A stretch of DNA of 64,000 nucleotides from contig LGRX02035254.1 in the NCBI GenBank assembly GCA_001247695.2, forward strand, positions 53,412 to 117,411, read 5' to 3'. The stretch is from Cymbomonas tetramitiformis. Taxonomy: Eukaryota; Chlorophyta; Pyramimonadophyceae; Pyramimonadales; Pyramimonadaceae. How positions within the stretch are numbered: position 1 is the first letter of the stretch; each line of letters opens with the position of its first letter. Made by a program: the position numbers and the translations under genes. Below, piece after piece: positions 10,407 through 21,763 of this stretch. The notes beneath the pieces were generated by a model that worked only from the letters and a program-made list of their open reading frames with translations, was not told the DNA's origin and searched no databases.

Positions 10407-10628
10407 TACAAAGAATCACTCACCGTTAAGAAAACAGGGATTTTGGGCCAGCCAGCCGTACTCATCGAGTTGGGTACCCCCCCCTCCCCCCCCGCCAGCG
10501 TCAGCGTCATAAGAGAACTCGAAGAATAGTAGATCGCTCATTTTCAACCAGCCAGCTTATTTCTTCACTCAAGACGTGGACACTCACCTCAGCCCAGCGA
10601 CTTTCTTAAAATTTTCACACCGCCCGAC

Positions 10629-10871
10629 ATGGACCCAGAGAGCCGTGCGCAGCTGCGTGACCTGAAACAGGATTTTGTCGACGAGATTATTTCTGAAGAA
10701 GACTACTTGCAGCTTAAAGAAATAGTATTGAACGCGGTTAAATCTAAGGCATCAAGCAAGAATGAAGCCCCCCGTGAGCCTCCGTCTCAGCCCACGCAGC
10801 CGAGGGAAGTGTCCCCTGAGATCGTGGAGGTTCTAGAGCTTCGTGATATTTCCGACAAAACATATATATAG
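10629..10871 (+). CDS. Small ORF inside DNA element M1
   Basis: 80 residues starting MDPESRAQLRDLKQDFVDE, charged and predicted helical, followed by a Pro/Ser-rich stretch (PREPPSQPTQP) and ending at the edge of the minisatellite. It does not resemble a transposase. The element is short and the other copies (19318, 21469) lack this frame, so it may be captured host sequence or chance. No function can be assigned. Confidence 0.3.
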   Translation: MDPESRAQLRDLKQDFVDEIISEEDYLQLKEIVLNAVKSKASSKNEAPREPPSQPTQPREVSPEIVEVLELRDISDKTYI

Positions 10872-11165
10872 GCTGAATTTCAGTTAATAAATATAAATAT
10901 ATATATATATATATAGGCTGAATTTCAGGTGATATATAGGCTGAATCTCAGCTCATATATAGGCTGAATCTCAGCTCATATATAGGCTGAATTTCAGCTC
11001 ATATATAGGCTGAATTTCAGCTTGTACATCGCCTCACATATAGGCTGAATTTCAGCTCATATATAGGCTGAATTTCAGCCTATATCTGAATTTTAGGTCA
11101 TATATAGGCTGAATTTCAGGTGATATATAGGCTGAATTTCAGCTCATATATAGGCTGAATTTCAG
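10862..11165. repeat. Minisatellite of small palindromes inside M1
   Basis: About a dozen units of TATATAGGCTGAATTTCAGC with variable spacers. Each unit contains GCTGAA-T-TTCAGC, an inverted repeat. Confidence 0.9.
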
Positions 11166-11394
11166 CTAAATTTTACCTAAATTCTATTATATTTTCTTAA
11201 ATTTCCAGCCAACTTTCTTAGATTTAAGAAAGTGCATTCTCGGTAGTCAGCCAGCACGGTTATCTCTTATTTCGGTCATTTTCTTAGCCGAAAAAGCCAG
11301 CCAGCCGTACTCATCGAGTTGGGTACCCCCCCACCCCCCAAACGCTGGCTAGTTTCTTAACGTCGGGTTTTCTTAAAGGTGAGTGATTACTGTA

Positions 11395-12640
11395 TGTGGA
11401 ATCTGACCAGAACATGCTTGATCTTCTGGGATAGCGGGATATTCTCAGCAATAGATCTGCATGCATCATTATCCAGGAGAAGAGGAACTGGAAGCTCCAA
11501 TCTGGGGCAGGTCGCTGAGGCTGGAAGGTATTCTGTGTTTCTCATATTCTGATAGTCCACTGGCCTGCGGTCTGATTCTGAATAAATCTCGAGCTCATCT
11601 GTCACTGACTTGCCATCAGGCCTGACACCACCGACTCCTGTACCCGTAGGTGTAGTGTAGTCCAGGAGTTTAGTCAGGAGAGTGCCCGGCTGTAACCCAG
11701 GGTAGCTGAATGCAAAGTCAGTGGCGACCCTCTCTGCTTCAGTGATCTCAGAATCAAGTCCAGTAGTAGAGGGTGGCTGTCCCTGAATAGGGTGTTGGAT
11801 ATAGCCGAATATTTCTGTCAGCATAAACATGAGAGATACCACCCGCTGAGCTGCAGTAGATGCTGCAACATATTCTGAACCCGTAGAAGATGTCTCTGTG
11901 ATAGTTTGTCTGACTGTACCATACTGTAGAATCATGCCACAGAAGAATATCACCATGCCAGAGTATGATCTAGCTGAGTTTTCCAGGTCTCTGGCCACGG
12001 TCAGCATCGGAGTACACAAACAGTGTGAGCACACGTGCTGGCCTCTCAGGGTAATAGAAGGCCATTCTGTAGTGTGCCGTGCAGTCCAGATACTGTGCAA
12101 TTCTGATAAGAGCCTTCATTGAGTCCTCTGAGGGACAGTCCACAAACTGTGATAGGTAGATAACTGCATACTGTAGTAGATATCTGGTCGTGAAGTCCTG
12201 CTGTGCCAGAGCAGAGACCCAAGGATAGACCGATAGGGCTTTACCAGAGTGAGGTCAGGGTCTGCTGGTCTCGATATCACAAGCTTAGAGTCCATAGGTG
12301 TACGGAAGGGTCTCTCGGGTATGTTGTTAGCTGTCATAAGGTCCTTAATCTGCCGAGACTGATTGAGGTACACCCCTGGTCATCATGCTGTACTGTCATC
12401 TGAAGGATAGAGGATATAGGACCCAAGTGTTTGGCCTTAAAGGTTGCTCTGAAAGCAGTCCAGAAGGCCCTCTCAAGGGCCGTGGAACAGGCCATACCAA
12501 AGTCATCCACATATACCACACACATAGCCTTAACCGTAGGCGTGTAGATGAAATAGATACAGGCATCATGTGTAGACTGCCTGAATGATTGTCCCATGTA
12601 TTTGAAACTGAGCATAAACTGTTTAACCATCCTCCGTGCC
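11395..12640 (-). pseudogene. Reverse transcriptase C-terminus and RNase H of element F, frameshifted
   Basis: Consecutive pieces in different frames continue the Copia RT: MVKQFMLSFKYMGQSF, the catalytic VVYVDDFGMA near 12500, VYLNQSRQIKDL, YRSILGSLLWHSRTSRPDIY, then the RNase H with VYSDAD, RDLENSARSYSGMV, SSTGSEYVAAS and LLLDNDACRSIAENI. Frame changes are needed near 12635, 12373 (a GGGG run), about 12180 and about 12000. The acidic catalytic residues D, E and D are all present, so decay is by indels only. About 75 extra residues lie between the E helix and the final D, longer than usual in Copia RNase H. Confidence 0.85.
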
Positions 12641-15600
12641 ATGATGCACCGGCAATCTTGAGGCCGCACAGCGCATATGAGAGTAATGCATAGCTGTAGC
12701 CCTTAAAAGTATAGCCAGAGGGAAACTGAATCCACACGGGGAACTCAAGCTTAGCATGCATAAAGGCCTGAGACACGTCCAGATGTGACACCACCAGCTG
12801 GAATAGAGCTGCAAATATGAATAGCAGTCTGAAAGCTGATATCTCTGGGGTAGCTGAAGAGGTCTCCCACGGAAGGTAGCCTGTAGTTCTGCTGCCGTCA
12901 CCAGCCATACGGGCTTTAAATATCTGATAGGGCTTGCCTGCCCCAGTAGGGTCAGGTTTGAATGGCATAGACAGTACAAATAGTGTAGTAAGGTACTGTG
13001 CACTAGCCGGAGGTGTTCCCAGCTTGAGCTTCTCCTGATTAACCAGATCACCAACCTCCTGATCCATAGCTTTTAGCCAGTCTTCAGACTGTGGTGAGGA
13101 TAGGGCCTGTTTGACACCGTGAGGTAGCTTAATCTCTGGTGCCGAGACCTCAAGCATATGGGTAATAGTAGAGGTAGGAGCATCAGAGAGAAACTGCTCC
13201 ATGCTGCTGAAACTGCCAAACATGTACTCTGCTCTGAGGTCACTGCTGAGGGTGTCAGAGAAGGGCAGGTAAGCTGCTGAATGGGTGGATGGAAAGATAA
13301 TTAGGTTGGCCGGGAGATCAATGTGCCAGCCAGCCGGCTCGTCGGGGCAGGGCTCCAGGATAACACCGTAGGGTCTCCTGTTGCCTCTGTGGGTGGAGAT
13401 GAGGATTGCACTGTAGATAGGTGCTCTGATTGTTTGACGAGCCTTCACAATAGTCCAGATAGGGTAGTGTTCATTAATGCCATTTAGCTTTCTGTAGCAG
13501 TCCAGATAGTGCAGTAGGTCCCGATAGTGCTGACCATCTGATGTCTGTGATACATATCTGACTGCCATAGTCCAGGTAACGGTGCCATCTGTCTGAATGA
13601 GCTGAACACATGCGTGTGACTCCTCTCCGTCAAAGAAAGAACCAATACCATGAATCCTCGAGCCTGCTGTGTCAAAGCTGTCACTGAATGGCTGTGGTCT
13701 GTCATAGGATGCATCAAACTCTCGCTCTGTCTGATGTGGGTCTGGAAAGGAGCCCAATATCTCTCCCATGTCCTGATGATTATGAATCCAGTGAGGCTTT
13801 CCAACATAGTGTACCATATTAGTCTCAGTATCCAAGATCTTATATGCCAGAGAGCTGACTGATACACCGACAAGACGGCCTGACCAGATCGCCCGCTGGG
13901 ACTTCCTAGACATGCCAGGCTGTCTGGAGTTCCTCTGCTGCTGAGACATAATGACATAGCAGTTTTGGCCGAAGGCCTTCAGTTTTGCATAGCCATAGTG
14001 ATAGCCTCTGATCTGATGAAATGGTGTTGTAGAGATGTTCTTGTGAGTAGAGAGATTCCATATGAAGCCAGCATGGGTGGCAGCCAGAGGCCAGTAGTCC
14101 TCGGGCATGCCAGCTGCCAGAAGTAATGCCTTAGCCATGTCGGATATCTTGCCAATGGCATTCTCTGCATGAGGATTGTCTGTATGTACTGTAGGTGATG
14201 ACTTCTGGTGTAATATACGATGCTTCTGATAGAAAGCCACACACTGGGGGTCACCCATCTCTGGAGCACAGTCTGTACGGAGTGTAATGGACTGTGGTGC
14301 ATACCCCATTGCATGTAAGCTGCCGTAGAAATGAACCAGACAGGTGTAGTATTCTGATTTCTGAACGAAGGTGTACACAAATATGAACCTGCTGACATAG
14401 TCAATGAACTGACATCGGTACAGGTGGCCGTTGAAGCCAGCTGGGGTAATAGGTCCCGTCATGTCAGCAGCCCACTTCTGGCCGGGCTGTATGGCCACTG
14501 ATCTCAGCTGGTCATGGTGTCCACAGGGCTTCTGCTTCAGCTTACTTGTACAGCATACTGCACAGAACTGAGAGCAGGTCGGCATAGCTGCTATAGCTCG
14601 CCTAGACAGCAGAGGCCGACCGAGCTGGATGCCAGGCAGGTCGTAGAGCTTAAGCAGACTGGCTGTAGAGCCGTGACCCATGACTGCATGGAACTCCACA
14701 AAGGGACTGACCCGAACAGGTGTGTTTCTGTTCCTGAACAGGATACAGATCTCAAAGGGAGTGCCATCAATGAATACTCTGTCAGGTCCGCCATCTGAGC
14801 CAGCCGGTGTCAGTGGGTGACTGGAAGCATATGCGTGCTTCCGAGAGAAACTGAATATCCTCTTACCGCCTTTAGGATAGATGTGTAGTACCTCCATAGT
14901 ACACGTCTTGTGCCATATCTGGTGTTGTGGCATATACGGGACAATCCAGAAGTAGGTGGTATTATGCGGGTCAAGGAGAAAGTCATGGTTGCCCTTAGTC
15001 AACATTCTGTCAATCATACTGATACTGAAGGGAATGTTACCATAGAAGAACTGACCCGTCCACTGCTTGGTGTGACAATCATCTGATATGGACCAGTGCT
15101 CAAGAGCCGGATGATTGTTACCCTCGCCAACAGGCAGGGAGTCCCCATACATAGATACATCAAAAGCCGGAGTACCAAGTTTAGCTGTAGCTGTAGGAGA
15201 GCCGTGAGTAGTAGCCCATTTAGTATACTCGCTATTACTCCACTGCCAGTCTGATGAGTCTCCTGTGCGGGTCCTGACAGCTGCTGAGCCAAAGTGGTGA
15301 GTATGCGGGTGCTGTGGCTCATCCCAGAGGTAATCCACCTGATTGTCTGTGATACGGTATGTTCTGCCTGAGTCCAAGTGAGTATAAGTCATGCTGATGA
15401 AGTCTGGAGAACTGAAGCCGTGTCGGAGCATAACCCGGGTAGATAGAAGGGTCCTGGCGCCTTCTTTGAAGTGGCAGCCAGGGATAGAGTACTCGTCTAT
15501 CTCCCCTGATAGTATCTCACGACCGTATAGGTGTAGTGTGCAGGTCCCGTCAGTTCGGGATACAGGACCTGTCATCACCGTGGAGAAACCAATAGTGGAG

Positions 15601-17626
15601 GAGGTATCCAAGGCCGAGATCCTGGACCTGGTGCCTGTGATATTTCCAGTGGCACCAGAGTCCACTACAATGCCATCGCCGTCCCGTGATAGTGCATAGG
15701 CCGAGACAACCGGGCTACAGGTGAATACTAGCCCAGGTGGTGGTGTGCCGTGTGCTGTCCAAGTGAAGCCGAGCCACCATGACATGTGCACCACGGCACC
15801 ACCGACGGTGATCATGAGATCTGCCAGGTGTGAGGTGGTCTCGAGGACACTGCCAGTCTGATGCCAAGCCACTGAGCCAACACCACCGACACCTCTGTCC
15901 ACTGTACTGTCGCCTGATATTGACTGGAAGTCCATGAAGAATAGAAACAGACACTGAATGATAACTGCCAGAATGGTTGCCAGGGTTAGAGCCGTGAGGT
16001 GTCGGGACCGCCTGCGGCGGCCCTCACTGTCTGCTGTTATAGTTGACCGGAATAGCTGTATTTGTGAAGCGGCATCGGGCGGCATACCCGAGCTGGTGAA
16101 CTGGCCGTGGTCACTGTGAGGGTCTTCTGGGCCAGGTCCAGAGGAAGAGTGTCCAGCCCCAGAATCTGACCAATCCCAGTCACAAGAACCACTGCACCCA
16201 TTGTTACCAGCCCAAGTGCCACCACCAGAGCCCCAATCATACAGTATCCCCGTCCCCGTCCCCTGGGCCCCTCCCCGTGGGCCCCCAGGTGACAGCAGTC
16301 TCAGTCCGTCCGAGGCATCCTCCTGTCCCTCAAGCATGCTCACATCTGCCATGGCACAGCCCAGGAAGCCGAGGACAACAAGTGTGGAGACGAGGGCATG
16401 TCTGTAGAAGGGTACACCACCCCTACCTACACCCCTACGCAGGGCAGGTCCAGTGACGGGCGGTGGAGGGTCATAGTACTGTCCTTCCCCTGAGCCACGG
16501 GGCTCAGGGCTGTCGGGCTCGTCCGAGGCCCCGACTACGGACCCCGCAGACACCCCGTGTCCGCTGGCAGGGAGGTCCATAGCCGTGGCATATAGTCCAG
16601 CTCCTGCGGTGACAGAACACGGGCCAGAGCTGGGAGGGAAGGGCACTACCGGAGGCGGTGCTCGTGGTACCCTCGAAGTCGTTGCGGCCGAAGCCGGCAG
16701 GGTGTCGTACCACTGGGTGGGCTGGGTGTGATCCTCACACCACAGCCTGTCCCAGTGGTCCTGCTCCCTGTCGGTGAGGCCGGGAGGAGTAACAACCTTT
16801 GAAACCCGTGAGGGAAGGGACCGCCGAAGCTCCACGGAAGGGCCGGGCTCCGGTCCAGCCACAGACTCCAGCTGTGAGCTCCAAGACCTCGGCCCCCAAG
16901 CCCTTCCTTCCTCCCGGGTCTCACTGAGATGTTGTTCGGTCATTGACTGAAACCGAAGATCACCTGCCAACACCATGTCAGCGAACAACCCGGAGCCAGG
17001 CTCCAGGGGTGTCTCGTGTGCGAAGAGCGCTGACACGGGGTGCATACAGGTGTCTCCATGCTCGGCATCGCCCGGAGTGTCACCCGATAACGGTGCGGCA
17101 GGATCCAACGTCTGAGCGGTCCCGTCTAACACCACACCTGCGTCGAGATGCGATTGAGTAGACGCAGGCTGTGGGTCACACGGTGAGCATGTGATGCTCG
17201 GGTCCGCACGGTAGAACGACGAAAGATCAAGCGGTGCCTGAGTGGCAGCGGCAGAGTCCATGCGGGCATCGATCGGTGGGGTTGGCGTGGTGTCACGATC
17301 GACACCACCCACCCCGAAGCTCCCAAAATGAACTCTCCCTAGCGAAAGGGAAGAGTACGGCTCCTGAAGATCTTGCTCATCGTAGCCCGCCTCCTCCCCT
17401 GCATAGCAAAAGGCTTGAAACTTTGCGGAAGCCTTCCGCTGGAGTCGATCCCACTCGTCTTGTTGTTCCTGAGTGTAGGATTCATGCTCCCAAGCATCCC
17501 ACTCAGAGTCAGTCCACTCCTGTGGTGCCCAAGCGGGTGCATGAGAGGCCTCACCCCCCTGGGTGAGGTAGGCGGCAAAGGACAGGGAGCCGTCGTCCGG
17601 GTACGTGCACACCGACTCCGATGAGT
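12641..17626 (-). CDS. Element F gag-pol, central part: membrane region, protease, integrase, RT
   Basis: One open frame; as read alone it runs 12396-17672, but the ends are read-through. Residue positions in that frame: three hydrophobic segments (STLVVLGFLGCAMA near 425, LATILAVIIQCLFLFF near 565, a Trp-rich one near 620); aspartic protease VVDSGATGN near 667; integrase core with WAADMTG (first D, about 1068), LRTDCAPEMGD (second D, about 1132) and HAENAIGK (E, about 1169); RT with SHLDVSQAFMHAK (about 1633) and ALCGLKIAG. A 662-bp DNA element at 17635 separates it from gag; joining across one 8-bp copy gives PDIC-DSSESV in frame, so gag and pol were one polyprotein. Integrase before RT places it in Ty1/Copia. 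Confidence 0.9.
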
Positions 17627-17634
17627 CACAAATG

Positions 17635-18296
17635 GCTACTGCCCAGTGATTTGGTACTATCACAAGTACCAAACCTTATGCTTCATTTTGGGCACTAGAG
17701 GGGGTGCATGAGTCCCATGTAGGTTTCGAAAAATCATTTAGGACCCTTTTGATTTATTGTTGATGCTGAAATATACTCCCATCGACTTTAGGTATGTGTA
17801 TGCGCGGCATGCTTTCGGGGGGTGAAAGGCCATAAAATTAATTAAAAAATTTGGCACTATCACAAGTATCAGCATGTTTCGCCGCATAACTCCCGCTACA
17901 CGCTCCGGATGAAGATTCGGAGACCTATGTTGACAAGTTCGCGAGTTGCCCGATCTGCAGTGTCTCGTCAGATTTTCCATCCGGCCTCATCTTGATGCCA
18001 AAAGATGCGGTTGAAGTTGCGGGGGTGTAGAAAAGCTGGGTATTTGCAAAACTAGGCGAAAATTAAAGGCCAAAATTTTGCTACCCAACGGCATTCGACG
18101 CCCTCGTGCGCCCAATATACGTGCGTTATAGACCCATGGGGCATAAGGCAACGCAGTTTGGGTCTCAAAGGGAATGATATATGATGGGTAGCACCATCAA
18201 GGTGGAGGAGGGCAGCCAAAACAATCCGGCGTTTTGGTACTTGTGGGAGTACCAGATTCGATTCTGGTACTATGACTAGTACCACTGGGCAGTAGC
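17635..18296. mobile_element. DNA element M4 with 8-bp target duplication
   Basis: CACAAATG occurs at 17627-17634 and 18297-18304. The element starts GCTACTGCCCAGTG and ends CACTGGGCAGTAGC, perfect 14-bp inverted termini, with GGTACTATCACAAGTACC-like inverted blocks just inside. No transposase frame. An 8-bp duplication is typical of hAT-type and some other superfamilies; the termini do not decide which. Deleting 670 bp restores gag-pol of element F. Confidence 0.85.
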
Positions 18297-18304
18297 CACA
18301 AATG

Positions 18305-19315
18305 TCTGGTGTGCCGTGCTCCCAACAGACTGCCTGAAAGGCCTCCTCCGAATGCTCGTAAGCTGCCTGGTAGCAAGCTGCCAGAACATCGGTGAAGGCC
18401 CCTTCGACCAGAGCCTCGGGGTCAAGCCGCATGGAGTGTGCCGCCAGGTGCTGCATGTGTGTACAGTCTGCCTGGCGGTGCCTTCCACCGCAGGACCAAC
18501 AGTTGCCGTAGAACTGTTTGGAACCCGGGTGGAAGGTGACTCGGGACTTCTGCTTCTGCCCCTTGCCCTTCTTGCCCTTGCCCTTGCCTTTCCCCTTCCT
18601 GCGGATTCCCTGCGGCCAATTCCCCCCCTTCGGCAAGGGGGAGGCAGCAAAACGGAAATTCTTCCCCTTCCCCTTAAAGGGGTGGGAAGACCGTCCAGGA
18701 TAGTAAACATCACGCGGGCGGGTAGGGCGTAGGTCAGGGGCTCCCCTGGGGTCCAGACCGCCACGTTCACCGTGGCGGTGCCCTGCATCATTGTATAATG
18801 CGCTTGTCAGTTGCTTCGCTTTCCCTAGTGTGTTGTAGACCCGCTGAATCGCGACTCCACAGCTCACCAGGGTCAGCTCTGCCTGTGTTTTGACCTTTTC
18901 AATCGCGTAGTCCTCGTGCACCTGTTTGTAGGTGACGGGACATGTGCGACGAAGGAACAAACGTACAGCATCTTCCCTCGAGATGTCGAGGCTGGAGTGT
19001 TGCCCCAAGTCCGCCGCAGCGTTACTGACAGCGTCAGTGAAAGCTTTGATGAACTGTTTGGGGTTCACACCTGCCGGGACCTCTATTGTGGGGGTAAAGA
19101 TGAAGTCAGTCTTGTCAAAATCCTCCAGGTCAGGCATCACGTCCCTGACTAAGGCAGTTAAAATAACCTTGCCGTCGTCAGGGAAGTAACGATGTGCTTC
19201 CCGCACTGAAGCGAGCGCTGGACCGCCACAGAGATACTCCAACAACTCCTTTAGGCGTTTGTTTGCGTTGGGCATCACTGTGGCGGTGACGTCGTCCAGC
19301 CGGAAAGCATGTGCG
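18305..19315 (-). CDS. Element F gag, C-terminal part with zinc knuckle
   Basis: Continues the frame of 19881-20222 across one TA (N-T-L-Y-A-H-A-F-R-L). Features in order: helical capsid-like region (LKELLEYLCGG, LVRDVMPDLEDFD), a strongly basic Lys/Gly-rich stretch (RRKGKGKGKGKKGKGQKQK) suited to RNA binding, then CWSCGGRHRQADC (C-x2-C-x3-H-x4-C), a zinc-knuckle variant. The open frame runs on into the DNA element to 18052, but those residues are not gag. After the 8-bp junction at 18304 it continues into the acidic start of the pol part. Function as nucleocapsid is inferred from motif and position. Confidence 0.85.
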
Positions 19316-19317
19316 TA

Positions 19318-19878
19318 CAGTAATCACTCACCTTTAAGAAAACCGGAGGTGGGGTCGATGACTATTCTCGCAATCGGCATTACCCCATTGCCGAATCATA
19401 GAATCGCGAAGAATTAGCAATCACGATCTCTTGATCCAGCCAGCTTATTTCTTAGCCGTTGACGGTTCACTCACCCCAGCTCAGCCAGTTTCTTAAAAAT
19501 CTTAAAAACCGTCGCTGAGGTTGAGATTGATATGGTTTCTAGTGTGATAATAACTTTCATGTGCCATCGATATTTCCGAAGTGCATCTTGCTAAGCACAT
19601 TAAAAATGTTGTATCGCATGATAACTTTTGAAACATAAGAGTCGTGGGGTTTAAATGGATATCAGTTGAAAATGTCCCAGCCAAGTTTTCTTAACATAAG
19701 AAATTGGAAAATCGCCTAAAGTTCTCTTCAGCCAGCACCCATATTTCTTATTTTCGAGTATTCCATAGCTCAAAAAAACCAGCCAGCTATTCTCGACAAC
19801 TTCGGTACCCCCCCCTCCCCCAAAAGCTGGCTGGTTTCTTATCGCCGGATTTTTCTTAAAGGTGAGTGATGATTACTG
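19318..19878. mobile_element. DNA element M2 (same family as M1)
   Basis: Starts CAGTAATCACTCACCTTTAA and ends in the inverted copy (one extra G), flanked by TA at 19316 and 19879. Terminal inverted repeat about 25 bp. Interior has CAGCCAGC motifs and the GGTACCCCCC tract as in M1. No open frame of interest. It interrupts gag of element F; removal with one TA restores the frame exactly. Confidence 0.9.
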
Positions 19879-19880
19879 TA

Positions 19881-20222
19881 AAGGGTGTTAAACGGTGTGA
19901 GGCGCGAGGTAAGCTCCTCAACGAGGGAGTCAAGTAGTGAGCGAGCATTAGACTCGTCACCATAAAACCTCCACTCGTCGATGGCGTCCCCTTTGCCACA
20001 CAGCTTAGATTTAATGCCCCTTACAAGTGCCTCAATCTTCTGGTGGTCATCCAGGAAAGCTGCTGACTCAGAATCAAACTTCTTTTCAGCCGCTGATTGT
20101 TGAGACGACGCTGCCACTGGTGTGGGCACCAGTTGATCAAATTGCAATTGTCTCTTAGAAGCACCAGCTGGGTGCGCTCTCAATCTTGCTGGAGCCATCA
20201 GCTGGTACGGTGTAGAGGCCAT
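19881..20222 (-). CDS. Element F gag, N-terminal part
   Basis: Starts MASTPYQLMAPARL, the first methionine after the leader of the element, and reads 114 residues to LTPFNTL before the TA of element M2; the visible ORF extends a few residues into M2 and stops. Contains helical stretches (ALVRGIKSKLCG, SLLDSLVEELTSR). Together with 18305-19315 it forms an uninterrupted gag joined in frame to pol. Confidence 0.82.
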
Positions 20223-20686
20223 GCCGAAATTTTACAGTCGCGGTGCTCGAGCGTTAGTCAAGAAAATCCAAGAATTCAAAATGTTCGGTGATCAAGGTTC
20301 TAAAAAATGCACTACAAAGTTCTCGCCAAGAGAAAACAAATTTACACTTGAGCAATCTATAGAAAATAAGGGCAGGGGCTTAAAATGCGGGGTCAAAGGT
20401 TCAAAATTTACAGCCGTGAAATAGGGTAGGGTAAGAGAGGGTGGCGATCGTGTCGTGAGGCTTGATGTCGACGCGCGTGCTGCTTCGGAGACTGCGGCTA
20501 GCTAGACCGGTCCATCTAAGTCCTAAGCAATTGTGCTCACGAACGGAAAATCTTCCTCTCTCTCACTCTACCCCTTTCGTGACTAGTGCGTCCTAGAACC
20601 TCATGCCCCGATCTTCAGCCCCGAGCCCCTCCCTATAAAGGCTTTAGCCAACCATAATTGGCGGTTTTAACTAACCACCTTAGGCC
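20223..20686 (-). other. 5' leader of element F
   Basis: Between the primer-binding site and gag start; no ORF of note. Expected to be untranslated and to hold packaging signals. Confidence 0.5.
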
Positions 20687-20703
20687 GGTGGTGGGCGCAA
20701 ACC
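20687..20703 (-). promoter_or_regulatory. Putative primer-binding site of element F
   Basis: Minus strand reads GGTTTGCGCCCACCACC directly after the 5' LTR. It keeps the GGTT start and GCCC block seen in A, B and D but matches the initiator-tRNA anticodon-region complement less well. Confidence 0.4.
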
Positions 20704-20996
20704 TGTGAAAACAAACACACAGTGAAGCACTACAAGTCAGGTGCTACGCTCGCATATGTCAACCGTGAAACTGTGAAGTTATACACAAGATAATACGATG
20801 TGTTATAGCTTCCGCCGAAAGAATGTGATGACAGCCCCTAAGGTGTCAGGTGTGGAAATGACAGGTGCTATGAACTGTTTGACTACCGAAGTCGATATCG
20901 GAGATGGCGCTGATGACAGTGAAGAAGTCATAGTAGTCGAACCATATCGGTGATGACACAGATGACGATGACACTGTCGGCGTGCCAAATCCAGCA
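20704..20996 (-). repeat. 5' LTR of element F
   Basis: Same length as 9275-9567 with about five differences; starts TGTGAAAAC and ends CCAGCA on the plus strand. Confidence 0.95.
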
Positions 20997-21468
20997 ACAA
21001 GCACGCGCAAGAGTTTGGTGGGTATGAGTGCAGCAGTCTGGAGACCAGAAGTGCTTGCTTGAGCCCAATGCTCCTCATATACTCTAGTGCTCTCACGCAT
21101 CGCATGCGTTACCACCATCGGGTTGTGAACCCGAGAGCACTAGGTGAACTTCCCGCATCGGCTAGACGAATATAGCCATTGATACTCGCATGCTGTTCCG
21201 TGCATGCTTGAAGCGAAGACGCGTCTTATCAGGACACCGCTTCAGTTCTTCAAGACTTGTCTTGCTTCGCCATCTCGATGCCATATACTTGGCCTCTCGA
21301 TGACAGATGTTACTCACCTTAGGTGGATGATACGAGACATTCTGACTGTACATGTCATAGTCGACCGTACTGACAATACTTGACGACTGTATGTCATTAT
21401 GACACATGACATGACATGACATGACAGGTATGACATGTATGACATATGTCATCGGTCATATCCACGGC
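20997..21468. other. Flank of element F; possible remnant of element E
   Basis: A minus-strand frame (MRESTRVYEEHWAQ... to TKLLRVL) runs into the LTR and could be the N-terminal gag of E, but I see no convincing match to the B gag. Tandem ATGAC units lie at 21408-21440. The expected 5' LTR of E is not found. Confidence 0.3.
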
Positions 21469-21763
21469 GGATACCCCCGCCAGCGCAGCGTCTAACGAAA
21501 ATCGTAAGAATAGTGGGTCATTTCGTTGTTTCAATCAGTCGGCAATTTTCTTAAAATTTCAGTGATAAACCTGTGAAAATCGAGCATTTTAAAAATTCCG
21601 CCTGCGGCGCACCAATACAAGTGTGGCACCAGCGCCCATGGCTATCACCCCATATTTCACTTAGCTCAAAAGCCAGCCAGCAATATTCACCAAATCGGGT
21701 ACCCCCCCAGCAAAGCTGGCTACTTTCTTATTGGCGGGTTTTCTTATTACTGAGTGATTACTG
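21469..21763. mobile_element. DNA element M3, truncated copy of the M1/M2 family
   Basis: Right end TGAGTGATTACTG followed by TA, preceded by GGTTTTCTTATTA. Interior shares CCCCCGCCAGCG, GCCAGCCAGC and GGGTACCCCCC with M1. No left terminus is recognisable, so the left boundary is approximate. Confidence 0.65.

Larger units (their letters stand above)
10409..11392. mobile_element. DNA element M1 (Tc1/mariner-like termini, TA duplication)
   Basis: Right end GTTTTCTTAAAGGTGAGTGA then TTACTG, followed by TA; left end TA then CAAAGAATCACTCACC and GTTAAGAAAAC, an imperfect inverted copy. The TA at 10407 and 11393 is the target duplication. Subterminal GCCAGCCAGCC and a C-run after GGGTAC occur near both ends. 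It carries no recognisable transposase, only a small frame and a minisatellite, so it is probably non-autonomous. It interrupts the RNase H of element F. Confidence 0.85.
9275..20996 (-). mobile_element. Element F: Copia-type LTR retrotransposon with three nested DNA elements
   Basis: Equal-length LTRs (293 bp; 9275-9567 and 20704-20996) flank, on the minus strand, gag, an unusual membrane-segment region, aspartic protease, integrase, reverse transcriptase and RNase H, the Ty1/Copia order. Three DNA elements (10409-11392, 17635-18296, 19318-19878) interrupt one continuous gag-pol frame; removing each with one target copy restores the frame. Length without them is about 9.5 kb. About five LTR differences by eye. 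At least four single-base frameshifts lie between about 12000 and 12650, so this copy is inactive unless they are assembly errors. No flanking target duplication is visible (GCTTG left, ACAAG right). Confidence 0.93.

Noticed and set aside
20803..21118. Minus-strand ORFs at the right end of F as gene starts
   Set aside because: Mostly LTR sequence; the part outside the LTR shows no match to the B gag N-terminus.
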